NCBI GenBank assembly: GCA_947683425.1
Contig: CANTUQ010000073.1
Coordinates: forward strand, 18,454,501-18,518,500
Origin: Excoecaria cochinchinensis
Taxonomy: Eukaryota; Streptophyta; Magnoliopsida; Malpighiales; Euphorbiaceae
DNA length: 64,000 nucleotides
Direction: 5' to 3'
Shown here: positions 50,837 to 62,837 of the stretch, in pieces
Layout: each line of letters starts with the position of its first letter
Position numbering within the stretch: position 1 is the stretch's first letter
The notes under the pieces: generated by a model
The model's database searches: none
What the model was told of the DNA's origin: nothing
Seen by the model: the letters and a program-made list of their open reading frames with translations, nothing else
Translations under genes and position numbers: made by a program

Positions 50837-51971
50837 GAATTATTATTATTATTTTTTATATTTTTATGTATTAATTTATTAATATGTTAATTTATTTGTT
50901 TCATCATGTCATTTAATTTATTTGTCATTTATGATGCATTTTATTCCATTTTATTTTATTCATCTTTTTTATATGTTTTTAATTGATAATTGATTTAATT
51001 ACTAACAATGGTTTCATTTGTGCTTGTTTTGATTCCAATACCTGGTTTCCTTGTTTGGGCATTTTCAAGAGCAAATGGGAAGATCTAGGAGACTCGTTTG
51101 GCTTGACTTATTATTTTAATTATTTTCTTTATTTGGCTTTTTATTTATTTTGTCATGTTATTTGTAATAAAATTATTTATTTTATGCACTTTAAAAAGAA
51201 AATCATAAAAATATTTATATTAATTAATTTGAAATTTTTTCTAATAAAATGGGACCAATGTCCTAATTTTAGCCAATAAAATACTACTTTCAAAAGGAGA
51301 GTTAGTTTTCATAAAATGGGATCACTCATCTCCGTTTTCTCAAATGTGCCCAAAAATAACTCTTTGATTTTTAAGTGATCATGAATGAACCAATATTCCT
51401 ATTCCAAATAAATGTCTCAAATTATGTATGCTTATTTATTTATTTGATTTTGTTATTTATTTCTTTATTTTAATTTTATATTTTGGGGGATTGTATTTTT
51501 GTCCCAGATTTCATCTTGTAATTTATTTTTGTAGTTTATTTTATCTATTTATCACTTTTTAATGCTTTTCTCCGATGATTGATGTGCACCTTAATTAAAT
51601 CGCATGCCGTGTGAGAAAATGGATGGAAAATTAATAATTAAAAGCTCACTTATAACTTTGACCAAGGTATGAATAAAAGTAATGTCCCTAACTCTCTCTG
51701 GTCTTAGGTTTCATGACCTTAGATGAACCTTTCTAATATTTTATTGGGATGAGAATTCCAAAATATCCCCTGTTCTCTAAAATAGACTTATACGCATCGT
51801 CTTAGGCTCAATGAGGCTAGATGAATTTTTTCAATGCTTTATTAGGTGGCGACTCCAAAACACCTCTTGTTGCCCAAAATAGATGCCCCCTGTAATATTT
51901 ATAGGTCTTATGAACCTCTCTTGATCCCTAAAGCAGGTTTTCTAGGTCACCTGGGTTTGGCGCACGTCACA
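49730..51971 (+). mobile_element. Tat/Ogre-type 5' LTR
   Basis: It starts TGTAGAAACCGGGTGCTGAG inside the Tekay pol and ends GGCGCACGTCACA at 51971, followed at once by a primer site, so it is the 5' LTR of a plus-strand element (2242 bp). It has a GC island at 49955-50110, a TTA repeat at 50809-50836, late sub-repeats at 51700-51900 and TGGCGACTCC at 51847-51856. The five bases before it are tccac; the partner duplication is outside what remains. Confidence 0.9.
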
Positions 51972-51972
51972 G

Positions 51973-51991
51973 TGGTGAATCCACCAGGGAC
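51973..51991 (+). promoter_or_regulatory. Primer binding site (tRNA-Arg type, decayed)
   Basis: TGGTGAATCCACCAGGGAC, one base after the LTR end. It aligns with TGGCGACTCCGCTGGGGA (recalled tRNA-Arg complement) with several changes, and sits exactly where the site at 28256-28275 sits in the minus-strand element. Confidence 0.75.
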
Positions 51992-52915
51992 TTTGAGTCT
52001 TTGCTTCGAAAGTATCTTGGTTAATAAATATAATTGAGCTTTTAAAATTAAAATTCTATCTCTTTTCTAAAAATACATTGCACCCATGCTAGAGTCTTAG
52101 ATCTAAGCTAGATGGTCCATAATCTTACCCTGGTGCGTTCCCAAAATACAACCCTATGTTCACTCAATGTAGGGAAGTGTTAAAGATAATCATCAGCCTA
52201 AGCCTCGTACCATCATGGTATATTAAATGGAGACATAATTGATCGTTATGCTCATGATGAGCTGGACCCGTTAGCAGGGACCATATTTGGGTAGCCCTAA
52301 AGTATCATTACCTTTGGCTACAGATCATGTAATGGCAATAGAAACTTCCACTAGGTGACAGTACCATAATAATGTGCTTGCTATGTGGGCCACTATATAT
52401 TGAGTAAAGTCAACTCAATTAAATAGACATTCATCAAAGGCTTCCATGCCTCGATGAGCCTATCTTAATTTGATTGAAGTGCTCAAATACATAATGGCCA
52501 AAACTCATACGTATGTGCTTTAAATTAAAAGATGTTATGCTGCCGATTTTCCCACCGTGCACCATAGGCGTCCATTGGGTTCCCCGTTAACCCATAGATC
52601 GAGCCCACCTAGGAAAGAGACCGCACGACCTCCTGTGTGTGAGCGATAATATTGGAAGAATCTATTTTCTTGCATGTGGTTGTGAATGTTGCACAGCATG
52701 CTCATGCATTACGTGTCATTGATGCACATAAAAAAAAGAAAGATATACATTTCATTACGTATGTGTACACTCTATTCTGTGCATATAATTTTCACATGTA
52801 TAGGTCATCTTGTGCATAAGTTTATTCCATGCATCTCATGCATCATTCTAACCTCTCGACTTTTTAGCCATCGTAGACCATTTACCTAGGAGGTTTTGGT
52901 ATCCCGATAGTTGTC
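51992..52915 (+). other. Untranslated leader of the plus-strand Tat element
   Basis: Inverted equivalent of 27170-28250, sharing 'gccgattttcccaccgtgc' and 'acgacctcctgtgtgtgag'-type blocks. It has a single copy of the atgcat-rich segment (about 52690-52870) that is duplicated in the other element. No gene is seen. Confidence 0.7.
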
Positions 52916-53045
52916 TAAAGAGCAATCATAGTCCAAGTTGGTTGACAGAGATTTGGCGTGCTTACCAGAACATTCATAGGCATTAGAAATGGCTGACCCT
53001 TCGCAATTGATTGAAAAGATGCAGAGATGGATAAAAGGTTCGAGG
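52916..53045 (+). pseudogene. Tat gag, N-terminal part (continues at 59821)
   Basis: After 'ttgtctaaagagcaat' the frame gives LVDRDLACLPEH and ALEMADPSQLIEKM, matching the start of the gag at 27140. It stops at 53045 with CGAGG, where a solo LTR is inserted; the gag sequence resumes after the second CGAGG at 59821. Stops and a frame change are present before the insertion point. Confidence 0.72.
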
Positions 53046-54458
53046 TGTAACACCCCCTAACCACCTATAGAGCTTTACTACGGTGACTATGGAGTGTCAC
53101 AATAGAAACACATGCGCATAAATCAGTATTCCATACAAAGTTGAAAATTAATAAATTTCCTCACATGCAGCGGAAATACTTTTCAAAACTCATATAAATA
53201 TACATACTATTTTCTTATTCTCACATACAATATTTAGTTGTTATATCACTTCTTTACAAGTCAAATCTGATAGTTACATTATACATATTACAAATTTCAA
53301 AAGACTCATACTACACAGCGGACCCTAGTGTGTTGGCCATTGGCAATGCAGGACTGTCTTCCAAAAGCTCTATCTTCAGAAACCTACATGGATAAAACAT
53401 CCATGCTAAGCGATAACGCTTAGTGGGGAACAAAATACAACACATAATAACATAATCATACATAACAGCCATTACATCAAATCTTGAATAGCCCTTGCAT
53501 TATCACATACATATAATATATCATCTATCACATCTAAGTGATCATATATCGTCACACATATATAATTTCAGATTAACCATCAACGACTACATGACAAGTA
53601 GTTATCAATATCATCAAAGTCATTCATAGTTCCTTACCTTATATCATGAATTCACACATATATTCATTTGCTCATTATTGCATTTATTCATTCATTCATT
53701 TCGATTCTATAAGTCTTATCTTTACTTGTATCACATATATAAATTCATATATATACAACAAAATAACCATTAGTACTTACATATGCATAGACTTACATTG
53801 CTATATTTACAACATAACATTCATTCTATACTTTGTTTTCATCATTCTTAGAAATAGATGACGGTATTTTACCATGCACACAAGAGTACCTCTTTCACAT
53901 ATATATCTGAACATACATACACTTTGGGATCAACTTAATATAAATATAGCATATCACACAACTTGATTTATACATAGCCTTACTAATGAATCATATTCAT
54001 ATGGTTTTATCACAAGTCAGACTTTAACACATCGCATTCACATTTCCAATAATTTAACATTCTTTTAAAATGCTCAATATTATCATTAACCTTGCCTATA
54101 ATTCAATGTGGATAACGGGTATCGCATTTATACCCTTAGGTACAGTAATCACATTTTTATCCGTACATTCATCATTTTCGCATTAGCACCTAAAGGTACC
54201 GATAAAAATCAATATTTTCGCATTTGGGAATCCAATAAGGACTCAAATCGCATTGATGACTCTAGAGGAATCGGACGCATTTGGCTGCATCACTTAGACC
54301 CTATAGGCATGCCTATCTATCCACTACTTGACTCGTAAGCTTAATTATTAGTCTGGTTATTATACACATTGGCATAAAATATTATCATCAACACATTTCA
54401 ATAGATTCAACATTGCACTATGGCTCACTTCACAATACATCATCATGGTTAACATATT

Positions 54459-54490
<32 letters not shown>

Positions 54491-56466
54491 CAAATATATT
54501 TGTATTAAATTCATCCTTAGGACATCTCAATTATAGTGCTCATACTCATATTCACTTGCCATGCCATGATACTTATATGTTCTTGCAAAAATTCACTTAC
54601 ACATACTCATATCATGTAGAGCAAGCCCATATTCATTAGCTGCATCGTGTTATCACATTAGTTCATAAGATAGAATTGTCTAGCATATAGCTTATTAACA
54701 AATTCACATTCATTAATCACACTTATTAATCACGTTAATCCAAAGCATTAAACATATAATAATCCTCATTAGATGATGTTAGACATGTTTGCATTATTGA
54801 TTATACATGTATATAACATTTATTCAAGTTATAAAACTCATTGTGCAAAATAGGGGTACCTCACGGTGCAACCATTTGGTTGTGACCGTGACATACCAAC
54901 CCATTTCGGCAAAATGAAATTCAAGGTATGTCACACTTCATCATTTGATTCATACAAACTATATATATATGTATTTATTACAAACATTAAGTCATCCTCT
55001 TACACATCTCATTCATTTCAATCATGCTCACATTTTCCTCAGAAACAATCCAACCTCATTACACACATACACATGGTTCATAATCACATTAAGCAAACTC
55101 ATTTCATTTGATAACCTTCAAATATGTTTAACCTAATCTTAACTCATAATTATATATACTTGTTCATATTACACATGCTCATATAGATTAAGGTATTACA
55201 ATCCTCAATAATGTCATTAAACTTGTCTAAATTCTAATTCATACAATTATACATCATTACTACACTAGTTTGCTATTAACCTTAATGATATTCATGTGTA
55301 TTTTCCAAGCGATAATTGTTCTTATACTCATTTAATAGTCCTAAATATGCATTGGATAGATCCTAGAAAGTTTCGGTACAATACGTGTTCAATTCGGGAA
55401 GAAAAACACATAAAATAGTCAAAACAGAAGGGGTCACGGTGGAAATGGCTTTGTTGTGGCCGTGAGGTCCAAAAATAGGCATTCTTCCTTCACTTGGCAT
55501 TGGTCACGGTGGCAATGAATTGGTTGTCACCTTGACATACCAAAACAGAAGCAAAACTCAGGACTGCTTCTCTACTCTATTTTGTTCAGGTTAAACCAAT
55601 GCCTAAACCTCATTTTTAGAAAAAACTCCCTTCTTAACAATTGTTTCCTAGGATGTTAAGTTTCAAATGGGACAAATTTCAGGTCATTTGGATATCTAAA
55701 CCGGCAGATATTATCTAAAAAACCTATACTATTCTGATGAACCCGCCAGAATAGGGACACCTATGTTTTGGCCACTTTTTGGGACATTTAGAGCCAGAAT
55801 TAGCTCAACCATATTTCTATGACAATTTTGGTCGTGGATCTTAGATTTCTGTTTCAATTTCAATAAACCAATTTGGAGTACTACAACTCAATATATGGGC
55901 AAAATAATCACTAAAGGTCAAGAGAGACCTACACAGGAACTCACCCTACAAGCACATTTTTTTCCTACTTCATGTATATGACTTCTAATTCAACTTTAAT
56001 GACGTTTTTAACTAATATGCTCTCCTAATCATTTATTTATGTATATATTAACTTGCAATTGGCACAATTCTCATCTCAATTTGTTCAAAACACAGGGAGT
56101 TATGGCCCAAGGAACGTAACATGCTCCAAAAGGCCCTCCTACAGAATTAGTTACACATAAACTCACATTTGCAGACTTTAAAGCCCTCAATTCAGTATGA
56201 TTATTTCTAAGACCATTATAGACACATATCATAGGAACCTAATCCCATCATCCACATTGTAAACACCGGGTCCTGAATCAGCCAAGATCGAAGTTACCCA
56301 ATGATGATAAATTGCCTATTCACGGGCGAAAAGATTGAAAGTGATGATTTTCTAGTCAAATTTGCATTTTAGAATAAAAAAATAAAAAGTAATAAAAATA
56401 TTTTAAAAATTAATTTTGAAAAATGGAGTGCAAAAATTAATTGTGTTTTTAGTTAGATTCAAAAAT

Positions 56467-56468
<2 letters not shown>

Positions 56469-56521
<53 letters not shown>
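56469..56521. repeat. (TA)n microsatellite
   Basis: About 26 uninterrupted TA units just before the GC-rich island of the Tat LTR. Confidence 0.97.
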
Positions 56522-56524
<3 letters not shown>

Positions 56525-57472
56525 TCCGGCAGCGTCGGCGCGGAGCGTCGCTAGCGCTGGGCGAGCGCGCGAGCGCCAACGCCTGTTGGGCTCACCGACG
56601 GGCGTCGATCGCCCCTGGTCTGCCGTAAACGTGCTTTTCGCCCTTATTTCCGTTTTTTTTTTATTTTTTTGACTTTTTCACCTTTTTATCGGGATTTTTA
56701 ATGGTTTTTTCCTTTTTTTGCACCGAAATTAAGGGAATTTCAATAAAAATCCTATTTTCTTCCTTAATTAAGGGTTTTTTTTTCCATTTTTATGAATTTA
56801 AATAGAAAATTTGGGAAAGAAAGAAGGGGGAATTCATTTTGAATCAAAAATCTTCATTTTTCTTTTCTTCTCCTTCTCCAAGAATTCTCTCTACACTTTT
56901 TTCATTTTTTTCTTCTCCAAATAAAAATTGTGAAGGTTAAAAATCCAATTTTTAATCAAGAATTTTTCGTGAGATAAAGAAAATCATTTTTTGTTCTTGA
57001 GATTTATTTTTTTATTATCAATTATAATTTCTTGAAATAAAGAAAATAATTCTTTGTTCTTAGAAATTAAATTTCCTTTCTTCCATTTTTTATAATTTTA
57101 ATCAATAACCATACTTGAGACAAAGAAATTAATTTTTTTTGTTCTTGAAAAATTAATTTTTTTAAGCAATTTTCTTTTGAAATAAAATTCCAATTTTTAT
57201 TATTTTTATTTCTACTTTGTGAATCAAAACAAGGAAATCAATCATCTTCTCTATTCCATCGAATCCAAAATTTAAGGGTAAACATTCGAGACTCAATCTC
57301 TTAATTTTATTTTCCTTTTATTTATTTTTATTCATATTTAATTAGTAATCATGTAGATTTTTTATATTTATTGTTTGTTTATTTATTTTATGTTATTTTA
57401 GATATAAATTTGATTCTTTTTGACATTTTTCTTTGTTATTTTTTATTTATTTGATTATTCATTTTCTTTTAT

Positions 57473-57594
<122 letters not shown>

Positions 57595-59820
57595 ATATTT
57601 TGCATTTTTGTTGGTGATAATTTATTAATATGTTAATACTATTTATTTTAATATGTCATTTAATTTATTTGTCATCCATAATGCATATTTTATTTATTCT
57701 AATTTATCATTTATTGTTTTATGTGTTTAATTAGTTTTCTTGATTTGATAATAACATTAATTTATTTTGTGTTTTTTGTTTTAATCTTTATTCTTCTTTG
57801 TTTGAGCACATTTGCAAGCGAAGGAGGAGATCTAGAGATTTATTATTTTTTTTGTTTTTAGTATTTTTCCTTTATTTGTATTTTAATTTTTTTTTCATGT
57901 AATTATTAATGAAATCATTTATTTTATGCACGTTTAATTAAAAATCACACAACAATATTTTTATAAATAAATTAGATTTTTCTATTAAAATGGGACCAAT
58001 GTCCTAATTTTTTTGCCAAATAAATTGCCACTTTAAAATCATTTTCTTTAACTATGCATGCGAGGACCAATGTCCTTACCCATAATAAATACCCCGTTTT
58101 ATGTATGATTTACATTTATTTTATATTGGGGGTTGTATTCCGCCCTTAGTTTTGTGTGATTTATTGTATTTCTTTTTACCTTATTTTATTCTTGCTTTTA
58201 TTTACCGTTTTATTTTGTGATTGATATGCGCTCTAATTATTGCATTAAAAATGTATGAGAAAAGGGATGAAATCTTAAATTCAAAACTCAATTGTAATTT
58301 ATTCAAGGTATGAATAAATGGGAAGTCCCAAACCATCTCTGGTCTTCGAACTCAATGAGACGAGAGGGCCACCTCAATGTTCTATTGGGGTGGGGCCTCC
58401 AAGATACCTCTTGTGACCCAGAAAAAGGCTCAATTTGCATAGTTCTAGGCTCCATGAGGTGAGAGGGCCATCCTAATATTCTATTAGGGTGGAGCCTCCA
58501 AGGCACTTTTGGCTTGCCCGAGTGCGAGGCGAGAGGGCCATCCTAATGTTCCATTAGGGTGGGGCCTCTAAGACACCTTCGGCTTGCTCAAAATGGACAT
58601 AGCAGCGCTGTCTTAGGCTCACTGAGGCTAGACGACCTTTTCCAATGTTCTATTGGCTCCTTGTTGCCTAAAATGGACACACTTGTAATTTCACTTGCAA
58701 GTTTTTATGAACCTCTCTCGAAAGCCCTAAAAGCGGGTCTTCGAGGCCTCACGGGGTTCGGCGTACATCACACCTATTCATTTTTACAGTCATTCAACTC
58801 AAGTTATAACACTTATAATTAAAGCATGTCAAACAGACCTCAACTTAATTTTGCACTTCTAGCTCATTAACTACAAACTAACCTATTTAGCATCATTTTA
58901 TCATCACACTCATAATACACTTCCCTAACATAATTATGCACATCACAGCACAAACACTTTCTTAGCAAAGTTCATTCATTAGCATAAAGACAACAATTCA
59001 CAATTCATTCGAAATTAGGGTTCAATCTTAGGTCAACCAAACACATGATATTCATTATCACTCAACATATTCATTTCTTCAATTCAACACACCACAAAAC
59101 ATAATTTACATACTTAATGTACACAAGCAATCAATTAAAACATACACAAATAATTAGTTCCCAAACCTCTTCTTCTATGCTCCAAATGCTCACTTGCCAT
59201 AAGGTTCTCTAATTTTTCTTTACCCTTAGCTTTGCTGGATTCTACCACTACCACCATCATCCCAAATCCAGAAATGAAAACAAGAGTTCAATATCAATTC
59301 AATCTAAATTTCAGAAACAAGGAGTGGAAGATGATAAAGAACCATTAATTAAACCACTTACCTAGACTAATAGCAATTACAGCACAATATAAAATCACTT
59401 GACCAAATCAATAGAAATGCAATGGTTCAAACTAAAGAAGAGAAAAAGAATAAGGAAAGAGTAGAAATAGAAGAAGGTTGTCGGATCAAAAAGAGAAGAA
59501 GAATGGATCAAAATCTGTCTTTTTCCACTATTTAAATTGCATGCAACTAGGTGTGTTGGCATAGCCAACCAACAACACTTGGAATCCACTACAACTATAC
59601 TAATCCATGATTAGCTTAAGTAAACCTCAACTATCACTAATTAATCCTCACTTAAAATCATGCACATTAACACTTTAGCCACTTAAACTTATTTACCTTT
59701 TTCAATTAGGTCCTCAATTATCTTACACTTAAGTCCTCAATTAAATACACTTCAAATTAACTTTACCCAATTACCACAATTTAACCAATATGCTACTAGG
59801 GTATAATTTGGGCTGTTACA

Positions 59821-60745
59821 CGAGGATCTTGAAAAAAGGCTGTTGGCCATGATTAAGAAATGAATGGATGTTATGACACTCGTTCTTCAAGCTCAGCTTA
59901 TGGTGACTGTTATCAACCAAGTTGAACAGGCCATAGATAGAAAGGCTCATACAGCGGCGGCCGTAGTGCTTCCATTTACTTTCAAGCCTAGAGGCAAGGT
60001 GCCACTTATTTCACCAATCAAGGAAAGAGGAAATAGGAGACCTACTTTAGAATATGACATTGTGCATGAAGAGGGTGGAGACGCAGTGTTGACGCATACT
60101 ATGAAAAATGGAAGCTCAAGTAGCCATTACAATAGTATAGGCAATGTTAGGGCTGCAGAAGTCCCAGCCACCAGAACAACTCAGCGTCACCATATCATCT
60201 TAGGTAAATTGCTATCTTGGTACCTCACCCATCTCTTCATCGAAGAGAAATTACAACCATTGCCAGCAGGGCCTGCCCCAAGCTAAGGGCAGCCTAGACA
60301 TAGAACAGATTAGTATTATGAGTATCACCAGGATAGAAGGCATAAAACAGACCACTGTCATCACCTAAGAGAACGTATTCAAGAATTAATGCCGGACCTA
60401 GAAAAAAAAAGATAGTAGAAGCACCAACCACGAAAGTGAATCAAAGGTACTATTCTAATTTAGGCAGATACTTGTCTTGGGTCCTTGAAAGGCTAATAAA
60501 GGAGGGGGTGTTATAGCCATTGCCGGCTAGACCTGCCAGAAACTAGGGGTAGCCTAATCACAAGGCGGATCAGTATTGTGCTTTCCACCAACACACTGGA
60601 CATTTGACAGATCATTATTGGACTTTGAGGGATCGGGTTCAAGACCTTATTGACAGTAAGCAAATCTCTGACCCAAAAAAGTGAAAGAGAAAGAGTAAGA
60701 CAGATTAAGTGCCTAAGTGGGGAAGGATGTTTTAGAAGCCATGCA
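59821..60745 (+). pseudogene. Tat gag, C-terminal part with duplicated Cys/His module
   Basis: It resumes after the solo LTR with the frame DLEKRLLAM, a TGA, then MDVMTLVLQAQLMVTVINQ and KVPLISPIKERGNRRPTLEY. Two consecutive modules follow: LGKLLSWYLTHLFIEEKLQP with a decayed YYEYHQDRRHKTDHC (60322-60366), then LGRYLSWVLERLIKEGVL with YCAFHQHTGHLTDHY (about 60574-60618) and RDRVQDLIDSKQISD. The second module has lost its last Cys (Tyr). Most stops in module 2 are TAG; TAA, TGA and frameshifts also occur. The same duplicated organisation is present at 26033-27140, so the duplication predates both insertions. Confidence 0.8.
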
Positions 60746-60929
60746 AATAGAGTGGAGAAGTATCGGCTGCAACACCTCTACCTCTAGGAATAAAAGAAGT
60801 GGCTTTAGCAGATGAGCTTAGAGATTTCTTTTGATATGTTTTTGAACTATGTTATGCACATGTTTCTCTAACTATATTAAAAGTATGAGCTTTTCTTATG
60901 TACGCATTGTCATATCTTATCGCATCATG

Positions 60930-61110
60930 CATAGTAATAATCATGATCAAGGCATTGGTTCAGTAAATACTATTTCATTCAGTTTAAAAAAAATAATCTT
61001 GGTTGCATCCAGCCTAACTCCTGAAGTGAGATAAAATTTAACAGATATAAAAATGATAAAAAAAAAAGTTAATAAAAAAAGAGAGAAAAGACCTTTGCCT
61101 GGACCTAAAA
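60930..61110 (+). pseudogene. Tat protease-RT linker remnant
   Basis: The frame reads SVNTISFSLKKIILVASSL, 'TPEVR' and then decays. It aligns with INTIPFNLRILENPKKILIA at 25984-25740. The reverse transcriptase does not follow: repeats begin directly, so this copy has also lost almost all of pol. Confidence 0.6.
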
Positions 61111-61710
61111 TGACATACTAGGACAACTTGCTTCAATTTGTCAACCAAATAGCAATCGAAATTTTCAAAAGCCATTCCTTTACTTTTTCAGCATCTAGGA
61201 CACATACAATACAGACAAGCGAAACCAAGCTCCAATCATTAAGGTGCTGCCTTAGAAGCTCGACTATCAAATTCAAGACAAATGAAGCTTTGAGCCTTCA
61301 CAAAAAAAAGAACAAGAAGAAAAAAAACAAAAAAAGGAAAAAATAGAAAAAAAAGGAAAAGAAAAAAAAAAGAGAAAAGAAAAAAAAAAGTAAAGAACTT
61401 TGCTTTGACCTGGAATTAGGACAACCTGCTTCAATTTGTCAACCTAGCAGCAATCGAAATTTTCAAAAGCCATTCCTTTACTTCTTCAACATTTAGGACG
61501 CATACAATGCAGCTAAACGAAACCAAGCTCCAATCATTAAGGTGCTGCCTCAGAAGCTGGACTATCAAATTCAAGACAAATGAAGCTTTGCACCTTCACA
61601 AACAAAGAAGAAAGAGAAGAAAAAATAAAAAGAAAAAAGAAAAAAAAAAGAAAAAAAAGGAAAAGAAAAAAAAAGAGAGAAAAAAAAAAGAAAGAAAAGA
61701 AAACCACAGT
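61090..61710 (+). repeat. 298-bp direct duplication with purine-only tracts
   Basis: The segments at about 61125-61310 and 61423-61610 share 'tcaatttgtcaacc', 'gcaatcgaaattttcaaaag', 'ccaagctccaatcattaagg' and 'atcaaattcaagacaaatg'. Each is followed by about 90-100 bp made almost only of A and G (61300-61390, 61607-61705). The Lys-rich open frames here are artefacts of the purine tracts. Confidence 0.88.
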
Positions 61711-62460
61711 TTTGTCCTAAACCATCTAACGCCAACCTAAAACCCAGTCTTAACCATTGAGAGCTACCTCAAAAATTGAGTGGCCAAATTAAAAAAAAAA
61801 TGTGACCTTTTACAGTCAAGTTACATAAGGAGAGCTCGTCGACTCAACTAGTTTGCACAAAGGTCAAGATTGAACCTTTTGTGCTGAAAAGCCACAGTCG
61901 GAAGAGGCAACCACCTCGGCTAAAACAATGATGAAGGATTCAAGAAATCAAGCAATGCTGATAGAATGAAGGTCTCATGGCAAAGGCAACAAACAAAAAA
62001 AATTAAAAAGAAGAGAGTAAAAGCCCTGTCGGTAGAAAACCAAAAATAGGCAACCTTGCTAAAATTGGGCACCCCGCTAGGGTGAAAATCGAAAAGATGC
62101 CGTAGGCAAAAAATAGGGGTTGAGAGAAAATATTCAATCAAGAAAACCTGAGATGGCTGATTGATAACAGGAGTCGAATGCGACCAAGGTGTTACTCCCA
62201 AAGATTGAATAAAACCTATGTCTTTGCATCATATGTCTAGTCAAGATTATTGTTGTTGCTATACAGTGCATATGAATAGGAACACATGCATAAGCTAGGC
62301 ATAAACATGCAATTGAATTGTCAAGAGAAACTGGTGGCATACATAAGGACATGTGCTGGAGCAAGTCTCAAGGCAGTAATAACAACACTTCATGTGACAA
62401 ATCCTACACTTAAAAAAAAAAATTAAGCCACAATTAGAGATGAAAACCACAACTGGCTTT
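61711..62460 (+). other. Post-integrase region of the plus-strand Tat element
   Basis: It contains 'gtgaaaatcgaaaagatgcc' and 'caatcaagaaaacctgaga', matching the minus strand of 25140-25230. No protein is supported. It continues into the antisense intron-like segment. Confidence 0.55.
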
Positions 62461-62837
62461 CTAAGAAAAATTAAGCCAAAGGCCGGGGTGAAAACCTGAA
62501 AATAGATAGTCTGTCCTATAAGCAAAAAAAGAAATAAATAAAAGCCGCTGGAGTGGGTTGGGTCCATTCCAGAAAAAAATTAGACATAGGGTTACGTGAA
62601 AATCCCAAAAAAGACATATTTCCCGCAAAGAAAAGCTAGTGTGAAAATCCACAAGGGATGCATTACCTTCAATAAATGACTTCTAAATACTCTAAGAGAT
62701 AGGCGGTTCGAATAACCTCTCTTTAGTCAAATAGTGCATAATGCAGGACACGAGTCAGAGTCATGGGGGAAAAACGCTGTACAGCTTTATAGCAAAAGGT
62801 GCATGCTCGTTGACCAGGGGCAAAGATGCACATCGAA
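62461..62837 (-). pseudogene. Remnant of the antisense extra ORF (intron region)
   Basis: The minus strand reads 'tggattttcacactagc', 'tttctttgcgggaaatatg' and 'ggaatggacccaacccactc', matching 24190-24310 (plus) and 14200-14320 (minus). This places an antisense intron-bearing ORF downstream of pol in a third Tat copy. Exon sequence is too decayed to follow. Cut at 62838 by a Tekay-like LTR. Confidence 0.55.

Noticed and set aside
61507..61740. Lys-rich 77-residue protein
   Set aside because: It is a purine-only tract after a duplicated noncoding segment.
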